DNA of 64,000 nt, taken from positions 186,001 to 250,000 of the forward strand of contig JAXMCR010000002.1 in NCBI GenBank assembly GCA_046349255.1. Direction: 5' to 3'. The notes below the pieces were generated by a model, which worked only from the letters and a program-made list of their open reading frames with translations, searched no databases and was not told where the DNA came from. Positions 34,069-43,800 of this stretch are shown here, piece by piece. The translations under genes and the position numbers were made by a program. The first letter of the stretch is position 1; each line of letters begins with the position of its first letter. This DNA comes from DAIODI01 sp046349255 (GTDB lineage Bacteria > Pseudomonadota > Alphaproteobacteria > Rhizobiales > Aestuariivirgaceae).

Positions 34069-35105
34069 GCGCGCGACCTCCGTTCCTTGCCGGCGAGGAG
34101 ATCGATGACCGCCTGCGGCGTCACCTCGCCGATCACGACGCCGGCCTCGTCCACGACCGCGAACGGCTTTGCTGAATCGACGATCGCGGCGGCGAAGCTC
34201 GCGATGCGCGCGCCGGCCGGTACCGTCTCGAGCGACTTCGCCGACCGGCTCGGCGGCGCCATCAGGCTTTTCGCCGTCAGGACCTTGGCGCGGTTCACGT
34301 CGCGGGTGAACTCGGCCACGTAGTCGGTCGCGGGCGTCGCCACGAGTTCCTCGGGCGTTCCGATCTGAATGATCTCACCGTCGCGCATGATCGCTATCCG
34401 GTCGGCCAGGCGGATCGCCTCGTCGAAGTCGTGGGTGATGAAGACGATCGTCTTCCGCAGAACGCTCTGCAGGCGCATCAGTTCACTCTGCATCTCGCGG
34501 CGGATGAGCGGATCGAGCGCCGAGAACGGTTCGTCGAGGAACCAGATTTCCGGCTCGACCGCGAGCGAGCGGGCAATGCCGACGCGTTGCTGCTGGCCGC
34601 CCGAGAGCTGCGCCGGAAAGTGACGCTCGCGTCCCTTCAGGCCGACGAGTTCGACGACCTGGCGGGCCCGTGCCTCGCGGTCGGGCTTGGACACGCCCTG
34701 GATGAACAGCGGAAACGCCACGTTGTCGAGCACGTTCAGGTGCGGCAGCAGCGCGAAGTGCTGGAACACCATCCCCATCTTGTGACGGCGGATCTCGATC
34801 AGTTCCGACTCGGACGCCTTGAGCAGGTCCTTGCCGTCGAACACGAGTTCGCCGGCCGAGGGCTCGATGAGGCGCGACAGGCAGCGCACCAGCGTCGACT
34901 TGCCGGAGCCCGAAAGGCCCATGACGATGAAGATCTCGCCCTCGCGCACCTCGAGCGAGACGTTGCGCACGGCGCCGATCAGGTGCGCCTTCTCGAGGTC
35001 GGCCTGCGTTGCGCCCGTGCCGAGCCGCGCGAGCGTCTGATCCGCATGCGGACCGAAGACCTTCCAGAGATTGCGGCAGGATAGCTTCACGGGGCGCGGA
35101 TCCAC
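34065..35105 (-). CDS. proV: Glycine betaine/proline ABC ATPase (ProV-like)
   Basis: About 346 residues. Walker A GLSGSGKST, the ProV-specific Q-loop MGMVFQHFALLPH, signature LSGGQQQRVGIARSL and Walker B EIWFLDEPFSALDP are clear, followed by a C-terminal CBS-like regulatory part ending at LLAGKERRSRA. The N-terminal LWKVFGPHADQTL is typical of ProV. The start is the weak point: the only ordinary in-frame codon after the binding-protein gene is the GTG at 35105, with a poor ribosome site; the frame stays open much further upstream but inside the binding-protein gene. Confidence 0.88.
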   Translation of the reverse strand: MDPRPVKLSCRNLWKVFGPHADQTLARLGTGATQADLEKAHLIGAVRNVSLEVREGEIFIVMGLSGSGKSTLVRCLSRLIEPSAGELVFDGKDLLKASESELIEIRRHKMGMVFQHFALLPHLNVLDNVAFPLFIQGVSKPDREARARQVVELVGLKGRERHFPAQLSGGQQQRVGIARSLAVEPEIWFLDEPFSALDPLIRREMQSELMRLQSVLRKTIVFITHDFDEAIRLADRIAIMRDGEIIQIGTPEELVATPATDYVAEFTRDVNRAKVLTAKSLMAPPSRSAKSLETVPAGARIASFAAAIVDSAKPFAVVDEAGVVIGEVTPQAVIDLLAGKERRSRA

Positions 35106-35143
35106 CGCGCCGCCGTGCTTCGATGTCCTCGCGTCCGGTGCGG

Positions 35144-36112
35144 TTACTGCGCCCAGGCGCGCCACGTGGCCTCGTTTGCCGCGACCCAGGCCGCGGCCAC
35201 CTCCTCGATGGACTTGCCGTTGAGATCGACTTCGCCCGACATCTTGTTCAGTTCGTTCGTATCGATCGTGTAGTTCTTGGCGACCTTGTAGGCGCCCGGC
35301 CACTTGTCCTTCATGCCGGCCCAGGCGTACTTCCAGATCTCGCCGTGCGGCTTGCCGCAGTCATACGCCTTGTCGGGATTCACGCCCCACTTCGGGTCCG
35401 TGTAGCACTCCTTCGTGTACTCGGGGAATTGCACCCACTCGCCCTCGTACTTTGAGGTGGCCCAGTGCGGCGAGTAGATCCACAGCATGATCGGCGCCTT
35501 GCGCTGGTAAGCCGAGTCGAGCTCGGCGAACATCGCCGCGTCGGTGCCGGCGTGGATCACGGTGAACGGCAGGCCCAGCGCCACGACACGCTCGTCGTCA
35601 AAGCCTTCCCAGGTCACCGGGCCGCCAAGGTACCGGCCCTTCGGCGCGGTTTCGGGCGTGGAGAAGGCTTCCGCGCACTTCGGGTCCTTCAGCGCTTCCC
35701 AGTTCGGCAGGCCGGGGCACTTCTCCTTCATGTAGGAGGGATACCACCACTCTTCCTTGGCCTTGGGCCCGAGCTTGCCGAGCTTCTCCGTCTTGCCGGT
35801 CGCGTCGGAGGCGGCCATCGCCTCGCCCGCCGTCGTGTCCCAGAATTCCATGCCGACGGTCAGGTCACCGTTGGTCAGGCCGGTCGTGAGCGACGAGAGG
35901 TAGTCGCCGGTCGGGTACTCGACCGTGTAGCCGAGCTTCTCGAGAATGTCGCCGAGGATGTGGGCGTTGATGTTCACGCTGGTCCAGTCGAAGATCGCAA
36001 TCTTGATCGGATCGCTCGACTCGACGGCTTGTGCGGAGTTGAAACAGAAGGTGAGAGCCGTAAGCGCGGCAGAAGCAAGCACGGCACGTCTGATGCCCGA
36101 AACACGTGTCAT
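35144..36112 (-). CDS. proX: Glycine betaine-type periplasmic binding protein (ProX/OpuAC-like)
   Basis: A 322-residue binding protein of the OpuAC family with a signal peptide ending at about residue 29 (NSAQAVES). The mature sequence (KIAIFDWTSVNINAHILGDI, then YTVEYPTGDYLSSLTTGLTN, then MEFWDT) is that of betaine, choline or carnitine binders and contains many Trp residues, which form the quaternary-amine cage in this family. First gene of the proXVW-type operon; 158 bases separate it from a divergent dimethylglycine dehydrogenase-like gene, so uptake and breakdown probably share a control region. Confidence 0.92.
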   Translation of the reverse strand: MTRVSGIRRAVLASAALTALTFCFNSAQAVESSDPIKIAIFDWTSVNINAHILGDILEKLGYTVEYPTGDYLSSLTTGLTNGDLTVGMEFWDTTAGEAMAASDATGKTEKLGKLGPKAKEEWWYPSYMKEKCPGLPNWEALKDPKCAEAFSTPETAPKGRYLGGPVTWEGFDDERVVALGLPFTVIHAGTDAAMFAELDSAYQRKAPIMLWIYSPHWATSKYEGEWVQFPEYTKECYTDPKWGVNPDKAYDCGKPHGEIWKYAWAGMKDKWPGAYKVAKNYTIDTNELNKMSGEVDLNGKSIEEVAAAWVAANEATWRAWAQ

Positions 36113-36270
36113 TTCCTTCTCCCTATGGTCCGGACGTCTAACCTTCAGAGTTGCGTCCTTGGGGCCAAGTCTCCGCCCAAACGTGCAACGCTGTCAACGA
36201 TCATGACGCCTTGCGCATCGTCGCGCGGGCATCTTCAATGCGCGCACAAGAAGGCAGGGCGACATCGCGC

Positions 36271-38688
36271 ATGGCATTCAAGGCTGACCGGCACGTCAGG
36301 ATTCTCATCATCGGCGGCGGCGCGATCGGCGCTTCGCTCGCCTATCATCTGGCGCGCGAGAAGACGGCGGACGTGCTGCTGGTCGAGAAGGCGAAACTCA
36401 CGCACGGCTGCACCTGGCACGCGGCCGGTCTCGTCGGCCAACTGCGCGGCAAGCGTAACCTCACGCGGCTGATGCAGAATTCCGTCGCCGTGTTCGACCG
36501 GCTCGAACAGGAAACGGGCCAGGCGATCTCGTGGAAGAAGGTCGGCTCCCTGCGGCTCGCCGGCAGCGCCGACCGCTGGAGCGAAATCCGCCGCGCGATG
36601 ACGCAGGCGAAGAGTTTCGGCGTCGAGTGCCACGCACTTTCCGCGGATGAGGCGCAGGCAAAGTTCCCCTACATCCGCACCGACGGCATCGTCGGCGCGG
36701 CGTTCATCCCGGGCGATGGCTACATCGACCCCTACGCCGTGACGATGGCCTACGCCACCGGCGCGCGCCGCGGCGGCGTGCGCATCGAGGAAGGCGTGTG
36801 CGTGCGCGAGATCGTGGTGGAAGGCCGGCGCGCCGTCGGCGTCATCACCAACGAGGGCACCATCGGCTGCGAGATCCTCGTCAACTGCGCTGGGCTGTGG
36901 GCGAAGCGGGTCGGCGCGATGGCGGGCGTGCCGCTTGCCGCCGGCGTCGTCGAGCACCAGTACTTCCTTACTGAGAAGAAACTCGACTTCCCCGACACGC
37001 TGACGACGCTGCGCGATCCCGACAACAACTTCTACCTCAAGCCCGACACGGGCTCGTTCGCGATCGGCGGCTGGGAGGACGGGACGGAAGGTTTCCACCG
37101 CGGATCGCCGCCGCTGTCGTTCGGCGCCGAACTTTTGCCGCCGAACATGGAACGGCTCGAACGCTTCGCGATCCCGGCCGCGAGCCGCCTGCCGGTGCTC
37201 GACCAGATCGGCATCCAGACCGTGATCAACGGACCGATCCCGGTCTCGGCGGACGGCGAACCGATCATGGGCCTCGCCCCGGAGCTCGATAACTTCTACG
37301 TCGCCTGCGGCTTCACCGCGGGCATCGCCGCCTCCGGCGGCGCTGGCCTCGCGATGGCGAACATCATCCTCAACGGCGACGCGGGCATGGACCTCTGGCC
37401 CTTCGACGTGCGCCGCTTCAGCGCCGTCCAGGCGCAGCCGCGCTACCTCGAGGCGCGCGCGATCGAAGCCTACGCCGGGTACTACAAGCTCCACCTCCCC
37501 GGCGAGGAGGCGCACGCGGCGCGCGGCCTCCGGCGATCGCCGGTGCACCAGCATCTGGAACGGGCCGGCGCCGTGTTCGGATCGAAGTCCGGCTGGGAGC
37601 GGCCGAACTGGTTCGCCGGAAACGGCGCATCCCGCGAAGACATCGGCTCGTTCGAAGGCAAGCCGAGCTGGTTCGACGGCGTGGCGGCCGAGCACCGCGC
37701 CATCCGGGAGCGCGCGGCGCTGATCGACCAGACGTCCTTCACGAAGTTCGAGATCACGGGCCCCGGCGTGGAGGACGCCCTGCAGCGCCTCGCCGCGAAC
37801 GACCTCGGCGGGCCTCCCGGCAAGGCCGTGTACACCCAGCTCTGCAACGAGAAGGGCGGCATCGAAGCCGACGTCGTCCTCGTCCACATCGATCCCGGCC
37901 GGTTCGTCCTCGTCACCGGCTCGGGCTTTGGCGTGCGCGATCGCGACTGGGTGGAACGCCACCTGCCCGATGGCATCGTCGTGCGCGACGTCACGAACGC
38001 CTACGCCGTCCTGAACCTGTGCGGTCCGAAGGCGCGGACGATCCTCGAGGCGGTGAGCGATGATCCCGTCGACAACAAGTCCCTGCCCTTCCTTGCCGCC
38101 CGGCGCATCTCGATCGGCAATGCGCAGGCACTTGCGGTGCGCATCGGCTACGTCGGGGAGCTCGGCTACGAACTGCACGTGCCGCAGGAGTTCGCCGCGC
38201 ACGTCTACGAGACGCTGATGGAGGCGGGCGCGCCGCATGGCATCGCCAACGCCGGTTACCGGGCGATCGAAAGCTGCCGGCTCGAGAAGGGCTATCTCTA
38301 CTGGTCGAGCGACATTTCGCCCGACATCAACCCCTTCGAGGCGGGCCTCGGCTTCTGCGTGGCGCTCTCGAAGCCCGATTTCATCGGCCGCGCGGCGCTC
38401 CAGTCAATCAAGCAGCAAGGCTCCCCCCGCCGGCTCGCGACACTCACCGCGCCCGGATTTCGCCCGTTCCATGGCGGCGAGGCCGTCCTCGCCGACGGCA
38501 GGGTGATCGGCTCGAGCACCAGCGCAGGGTTCGGCCACACGCTCGGGCAGACGATCTCGTTCGCCTTCCTGCCGACTGATCTGCCGCCGGGCGCAAGACT
38601 CCAGATCGAGGCGTTCGGCGCGCTGCACGACGTCGAACGCGGGCCGCGCTGCCTCTACGATGCGAAGATGGAAAGGCTGAAGGCATGA
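36271..38688 (+). CDS. Dimethylglycine/sarcosine dehydrogenase-like flavoprotein with GcvT domain
   Basis: An 805-residue two-part enzyme. Residues 9-400 are a DAO-type FAD domain with the loop IIGGGAIGAS (13-22) and the THGCTWHAAG motif, in which H50 corresponds to the His that holds FAD covalently in mammalian dimethylglycine dehydrogenase. Residues from about 420 are an aminomethyltransferase (GcvT) folate domain with a GcvT C-terminal barrel (ASTSAGFGHTLGQTISFAFL). The pair oxidises an N-methyl amine and passes the formaldehyde unit to tetrahydrofolate. The ATG at 36271 is preferred; the frame is open to 36151. The stop overlaps the choline-kinase-like gene (ATGA). Confidence 0.9.
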   Translation: MAFKADRHVRILIIGGGAIGASLAYHLAREKTADVLLVEKAKLTHGCTWHAAGLVGQLRGKRNLTRLMQNSVAVFDRLEQETGQAISWKKVGSLRLAGSADRWSEIRRAMTQAKSFGVECHALSADEAQAKFPYIRTDGIVGAAFIPGDGYIDPYAVTMAYATGARRGGVRIEEGVCVREIVVEGRRAVGVITNEGTIGCEILVNCAGLWAKRVGAMAGVPLAAGVVEHQYFLTEKKLDFPDTLTTLRDPDNNFYLKPDTGSFAIGGWEDGTEGFHRGSPPLSFGAELLPPNMERLERFAIPAASRLPVLDQIGIQTVINGPIPVSADGEPIMGLAPELDNFYVACGFTAGIAASGGAGLAMANIILNGDAGMDLWPFDVRRFSAVQAQPRYLEARAIEAYAGYYKLHLPGEEAHAARGLRRSPVHQHLERAGAVFGSKSGWERPNWFAGNGASREDIGSFEGKPSWFDGVAAEHRAIRERAALIDQTSFTKFEITGPGVEDALQRLAANDLGGPPGKAVYTQLCNEKGGIEADVVLVHIDPGRFVLVTGSGFGVRDRDWVERHLPDGIVVRDVTNAYAVLNLCGPKARTILEAVSDDPVDNKSLPFLAARRISIGNAQALAVRIGYVGELGYELHVPQEFAAHVYETLMEAGAPHGIANAGYRAIESCRLEKGYLYWSSDISPDINPFEAGLGFCVALSKPDFIGRAALQSIKQQGSPRRLATLTAPGFRPFHGGEAVLADGRVIGSSTSAGFGHTLGQTISFAFLPTDLPPGARLQIEAFGALHDVERGPRCLYDAKMERLKA

Positions 38689-39623
38689 CGTCCGAGACGA
38701 CCGACATCGACCTGGCCCGCCGGACGCTGCGCGAGGCGCCGATCCTCAAGGGCGCGGACGTGGACCGGCTGTCGATCACGCGGCTCGGCGGGCTGACGAA
38801 CCTCGTGTTCCGGGTCGAGGGCAAGGGCGACGGCATGGTGCTGCGGATTCCGGGCAAGGGCACGGAGCAGTACATCAACCGCGCCAACGAGGCGCAGGCA
38901 GCACGCGAGGCGGCGAAGGCGGGGGTGAGCCCCGAGGTGCTCTTCTTCGACGACAGGACCGGCGTGATGATCACCCGGCTGGTCGATGGCGTGACGACGA
39001 TGACGCCGGACAATTTCCGCTCGATCAAGGGCTCGCCGGCGCGCGCCGGAAAGATCTTCCGCCAGCTCCATGACTCCGGCGCAAAGTTCAATTTCCGCTT
39101 CGAGCTGTTTTCGATGATCGACGAGTACCTGAAGGTGCTCTCCACCAAGGACGTGGAGCTGCCGGCGGGCTATCACGACGTGGTGAAGGAGGCGGGCGCC
39201 GTGCGCGCGGCGCTCGACGCACATCCCCTGCCGCTCGTTGCCTGCCATTGCGATCCACTGTGCGAGAACTTCCTCGACACGGGCGAACGCATGTGGCTCG
39301 TCGACTGGGAGTACTCCGGCATGAACGACCCGATGTGGGACCTCGGCGATCTCTCCGTCGAGGCCGGGTTCGATCACGCCCAGGACGAGGAGATGATCCG
39401 CGGCTACTTCGGCAGCGAGGCATCGCCCTCGGACCGCGGGCGCATCGTCATCTACAAGGCGATGTGCGATCTGCTCTGGACGCTGTGGGGGCTGATCCAG
39501 TTCGCCAACAAGAACCCGGTCGACGACTTCTGGGCCTACGCGACCAACCGCTTCGAACGCTGCAAGACGCTGATGGCCGACCCCGACTTCGCCCGCCACC
39601 TCAAGGCGGTGCGCAAGGGGTAG
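38685..39623 (+). CDS. Choline/ethanolamine kinase-like phosphotransferase (LicA type)
   Basis: A 312-residue aminoglycoside-phosphotransferase-fold kinase. The catalytic loop HCDPLCENFL is at about 186-195 and the Mg-binding DWEYSGMNDPMWDLGDLS motif at about 206-223; the N-terminal LGGLTNLVFRV is the choline kinase glycine-rich strand. It most likely phosphorylates choline or a similar amino alcohol. It is coupled by ATGA to the dimethylglycine dehydrogenase-like gene, so the operon joins N-methyl amine oxidation with phosphorylation of an amino alcohol, a pairing that leaves the real substrate open. Confidence 0.85.
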   Translation: MTSETTDIDLARRTLREAPILKGADVDRLSITRLGGLTNLVFRVEGKGDGMVLRIPGKGTEQYINRANEAQAAREAAKAGVSPEVLFFDDRTGVMITRLVDGVTTMTPDNFRSIKGSPARAGKIFRQLHDSGAKFNFRFELFSMIDEYLKVLSTKDVELPAGYHDVVKEAGAVRAALDAHPLPLVACHCDPLCENFLDTGERMWLVDWEYSGMNDPMWDLGDLSVEAGFDHAQDEEMIRGYFGSEASPSDRGRIVIYKAMCDLLWTLWGLIQFANKNPVDDFWAYATNRFERCKTLMADPDFARHLKAVRKG

Positions 39624-39635
39624 TATCGCAGGCGT

Positions 39636-40142
39636 TCAGGGCCGAACGGGTACGATCGCCTGGTCGCTGAACGGCGAGGAGGTCGGCACACGGATGACGA
39701 TGAACGCAAGTCCCGCCGCCTTGTGGCAGGCGTTGCAGGCATCCGTGAGCGACCGGAACGCGCGCTTGAATGCCGGGCGGTCCTTCTGCTGGATCGCCTT
39801 CTCGATCGACTCGAGCGCGGGCTTGGTCGTGCTGTCGATGAGCTTCGCCTGCTCAACCGATTTGAATACCGGATAGAGCTGTGCGGCCGCATCGAATGCG
39901 CGGCGCATCTTGCCAAGCTCGTACTCGGCTAGCTCCCAGTTCGTCGCGCGCCCCGCGTACGACAGCTTGAAGTGACGCAACTGGGTGATGGTCATGATCT
40001 CGCTGAGCGTCGGCTTGCTGTAGTCTTCGAGTGCACGGGCGGGAACAGCCGCGGCGCTGGCCGTGGCAAGCAGCATCGCCGCGACCACCGCTCGGGAGGC
40101 GCGGCGCAACTCTCCAAACCGGAAGAATACAGATTGCATCAT
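39636..40142 (-). CDS. Cytochrome c'-like (class II) haem protein
   Basis: A 168-residue exported protein. The signal peptide runs to about PARA (residue 37), and a single haem motif C136-N-A-C139-H140 lies near the C-terminus, as in class II cytochromes c, with four helices before it. About 25 residues follow the motif, more than usual for cytochrome c'. The ATG at 40142 (or 40139) has no ribosome site; an FNR/CRP-type box is centred 41-42 bases upstream, which would put the transcript start near the first ATG, so translation may be leaderless or begin further in. A role in electron transfer or NO/O2 binding is likely. Confidence 0.75.
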   Translation of the reverse strand: MMQSVFFRFGELRRASRAVVAAMLLATASAAAVPARALEDYSKPTLSEIMTITQLRHFKLSYAGRATNWELAEYELGKMRRAFDAAAQLYPVFKSVEQAKLIDSTTKPALESIEKAIQQKDRPAFKRAFRSLTDACNACHKAAGLAFIVIRVPTSSPFSDQAIVPVRP

Positions 40143-40176
40143 AGGCTTTGTCTAGCATCCGCCCGGGCCACGCACT

Positions 40177-40190
40177 TTGACTTGCATCAA
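40177..40190 (-). promoter_or_regulatory. FNR/FixK/CRP-type box upstream of the cytochrome c'-like gene
   Basis: Read on the minus strand, TTGATGCAAGTCAA: half-sites TTGAT and GTCAA with a four-base spacer, one base off the FNR consensus TTGAT-N4-ATCAA and of the form often bound by FixK/FNR proteins. A TAGACA hexamer lies 22 bases downstream as a possible -10. The target encodes a cytochrome, which suits oxygen- or nitrogen-oxide-dependent control. Confidence 0.55.
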
Positions 40191-40230
40191 GCGACTGCCC
40201 AGATCGGCAAGCCGTGTGTCGCGTACTTCG

Positions 40231-40845
40231 CTAGGACCTGCAGCCAAGACCAGCGAGCGCGAAATCGATCATCTGGTCGATCGTCGGTTCGGTGACGTTG
40301 GCGCACTCGACCATCAGCTTCGGGTGGCAGAAGCGCATCGTCGCGGCCTTCACGCAGTGCGCTGCGACCGCCGGGTCGGGGGTGGCGAATTCGCCGGACG
40401 CGATGCCCTGCTCGATGATCTCCGTCAACAACGCGTGCATGCGCCGGATGTGGCCCTCGATCAGCGGCCAGCTTTCCGACATCGCCACCGCCACCATCTC
40501 GTGCATCTTCACGTCGTCGACGTAGCGCTCGGCGTTCATGCGGTGCGTCATGAGGACGTACGCGCGCAGCTTCTCCGTCGCGGTGCCCGGTCCGTCGATC
40601 ATTGCGCGGATCGCGGCCTCGACCTCCGTCGTTAGCCGCAGCGCGACGGCCTCGTTGATGTCTTTCTTGGCGGCAAAGAAGCGATAGACGTTCGCCGGGC
40701 TCATCTGCAGTTCGCGCGCGATGTCGGCGACGGTGGTCTTCTGGTAGCCGTAGCGATGGAACAGCGTCTCCGCCACGCGCACGATGCGGGCGCGCGTGTC
40801 GAGGTCCTCCTCACGGGGCAGGGCGTGGTCGCGCTGGAGCGTCAT
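40231..40845 (-). CDS. TetR/AcrR-family repressor
   Basis: A 204-residue TetR-type regulator; the helix-turn-helix is at about residues 18-64 (RIVRVAETLFHRYGYQKTTV, then DIARELQMSPANVYRFFAAK). The C-terminal ligand domain resembles the set with HEMVAVAMSESWPLIEGH. It overlaps the RND pump gene upstream by ATGA and is the last gene of adaptor-pump-regulator, so it is made with the pump and probably represses the whole operon through an operator at the far end near 45123-45144. Confidence 0.9.
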   Translation of the reverse strand: MTLQRDHALPREEDLDTRARIVRVAETLFHRYGYQKTTVADIARELQMSPANVYRFFAAKKDINEAVALRLTTEVEAAIRAMIDGPGTATEKLRAYVLMTHRMNAERYVDDVKMHEMVAVAMSESWPLIEGHIRRMHALLTEIIEQGIASGEFATPDPAVAAHCVKAATMRFCHPKLMVECANVTEPTIDQMIDFALAGLGCRS

Positions 40846-43800
40846 GCAGGCACTCCGGTCGCGACCGCCGGGAGGTGATCCGTGGACGGACGAACACCCA
40901 GCGCGCGGCGGTTCCACAGCGCGAACAGAGCGGGCACGAACAACAGCGTCAGGAACGTCGCTACGAACAGGCCGCCCATGATCGTCACCGCCATCGGTCC
41001 CCAGAACGGGGACGAGGCGAGCGGGATCATCGCGAGGATCGCCGCCGCGGCGGTGAGCACCACCGGCCGGGCGCGGCGGACCGTCGCCTCGACGATCGCC
41101 TCGCCCAGCGTGTGCTGGCCCTCGGCCACGTCGCGGTCGATCTGGTCCACCAGGATCACGGTGTTGCGCATGATCATGCCGGCAAGCGCGATCAGGCCGA
41201 GCAGCGCCACGAAGCCGAACGGCAGGTGCGCCAAATTGAGCGCGAAGGCGGCGCCGATCAGCCCGAGCGGTGCAGTCAAAAGGACCAGCCCGAGGCGCGA
41301 GAAGCTCTGCAGCTGGATCATGAGAATCGTCAGCATGGCGGCAAGCATAAAGGGAAACACGGCAAAGAGCGACGCGTTCGCCTTGGCCGATTCCTCGACC
41401 GCTCCGCCGGTCGCGATGTGGTAGCCGGCGGGCAGCGCGGCCCTGATCGCGGCGAGGTTCGGCTCGATTTCGGCGGTAACGTCGGGCGCCTGCACGCCGT
41501 CCACGATGTCGGCGCGCACCGTGATCGTGAGGTCGCGGTTGCGCCGCCACAGGATCGGATCTTCGGACGTGTACGACACTTTCGCCACCTGGGCGAGCGG
41601 CACGGCCACGCCGTCGCGCGACAGGACGGAGAGGTCGGCGACGCGACCGATATCGGTGCGTTCCGCCTCGGTCGCGCGCACCACCACCGGCACCTGCTCG
41701 GTGCCGTCGCGCACGGTCGTCGCCGTCGTGCCCGAGAGCAGCGTCTGCAGCGCCTGCGACACTTCCTGGGTTGTGACGCCGAGCACGCGCGCCCGCTCCT
41801 GGTCGACGGTGAGCTGGACGGACGGCGTGCGCTCGTTCCAGTCGAGATGCGGATCGATGACGTGCGGGTTCTGCTCCATCACCCGGCGCACCTCGCGGGC
41901 GATCTGGCGCACCTTCAGCGGATCGCTGCCGGTGACGCGGAACTGCACGGGGAAGCCGACCGGCGGGCCGAAGTTGAAGCGGTCGACGCGCACGCGGGCT
42001 TCTGCGAGCTTGCCCTCGTGCACGGCTGTCTCGAGCCGCGCCTTCAGGCGTTCGCGCGCCGTCACGTCCTTGGCCTTGATCACGATCTGCGCGAACGCTT
42101 CGTTCGGCAGCTGCGGATTGAGGCCAAGCCAGAAGCGCGGGCTCCCCTGGCCGATGTAGGACGTGTACGTCTCGATGTCGGGATCGCCCTTGAGCAGCGC
42201 TTCGGCCGCCTCGACCACCGGCACGGTGGCCTTCATCGAACTTCCCTCCGGCAGGCGCATCTCGAGGAACAGTTCCGGCCGCTCGGAGCGCGGGAAGAAC
42301 TGCTGCTGTACGAACCCAAACGCGAACACCGAGGCGGCGAAGAGTAGCGCCGTCGATCCGACCACGATCACGCGGTGGGACACGCACCAGCGAACGACGG
42401 CGCGCAGCATCCGGTAGACCCGCGTCTCGTAGAGGTCACCGGCAGTTCCTGTCGCGTGGTGCGCCGCCGGCAGCAGCTTGAAGCCGATGTAGGGCGTGAA
42501 CACGACCGCCACCACCCACGAGGCGAGGAGCGCGATCGCGACGACCCAGAAGATGCCGCCGGCATACTCCCCGGTCGAGGAACGGGCGAACCCGACGGGC
42601 AGGAATCCCGCCGCCGTCACCAGCGTGCCGGTGAGCATCGGGAAGGCGGTCGACTGCCAGGCGAAGGCTGCCGCACTGGCACGGTCGAGCCCCTGCTCGA
42701 TCTTCACCATCATCATCTCGACCGCGATGATCGCGTCATCCACCAGAAGCCCCAGCGCGATGATGAGCGCGCCGAGCGTGATGCGGTGCAGGTCGAGGCC
42801 CATCGCCTCCATCACGATCATGACGATCGCCAGCACCAGCGGCACGGACAGCGCCACCACGATGCCGGTGCGCCAGCCGAGCGACAGGAAGCTCACGAAC
42901 AGCACGATCGCCAGCGCTTCGAGGAAGGACTTCACGAACTCGTAGATCGCGTGCCCGGCGACTTCCGGCTGGTCGGCGATCTTCTCGACGACGATGCCGG
43001 CCGGCACCTCGTGGGAGAAGGCATCGGCGGCCGCGGCCACGTTGCGGCCCAGCGCCTCGATGTCGCCGCCCTTCTGCATCACGACGCCTACCACGAGCGC
43101 CGGCGCGCCCTTCTGGCGCACGAGGCCGCGCGGCGGATCCTCGAACCCGCGCGTGACGGTGGCGACGTCGCCCAGGCGGAACACCTTGCCGTTCGCCGCG
43201 ACCGGCGTTTCGGCGACCGCTTCGGCGCCGGTCAGCTCGCCGGAGACGCGCAGCGGGATGCGCTGGGCGTTGGTATCGACGATGCCGGCGGGGGTCACCG
43301 CGTTCTGCTTCGCCAGCGCCTCGAACACCATCTGCGGCGTTACGCCGAGCGCGGCGAGACGTGCGTGACTCAGCTCGACGAAGATGCGCTGGTCCTGCAC
43401 GCCGTAGACGTTCACCTTCACGACGTCCTGAACCGAGAGCAGCCGCTGGCGCAGGTCTTCGGCCACGGTTTTCAGCTGCGCGTAGTTCGCGCCCTCGCCG
43501 GTGATCGCGAAGAGGATCGAGTCGACGTCGCCGTACTCGTCGTTGACGATCGGCCCGAGCACGTCCGACGGGAGCTCGCCGCGCACGTCGGCGAGCTTCT
43601 TGCGCAACAGGTAGAAGAGATAGGGGACCTGCGCCGGCGGCGTCGTGTCCTTGAACTGCATCTGGAAGGCGGAGAAACCCGGCTTCGTATACGTCTGTAC
43701 ACGATCGAAGTAGGGCAGCTCCTGCATCTTCTTCTCGATGCGGTCGGCAACCTGTTCCTGCATCTCCTGCGCCGTCGCGCCCGGCCAGTAGGCGGTGACG

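Noticed and set aside
32341..34323. 660-codon plus-strand frame opposite the betaine permease
   Set aside because: Same reason: antisense to a membrane protein, very rich in Arg, His, Asp and Glu, no domain.
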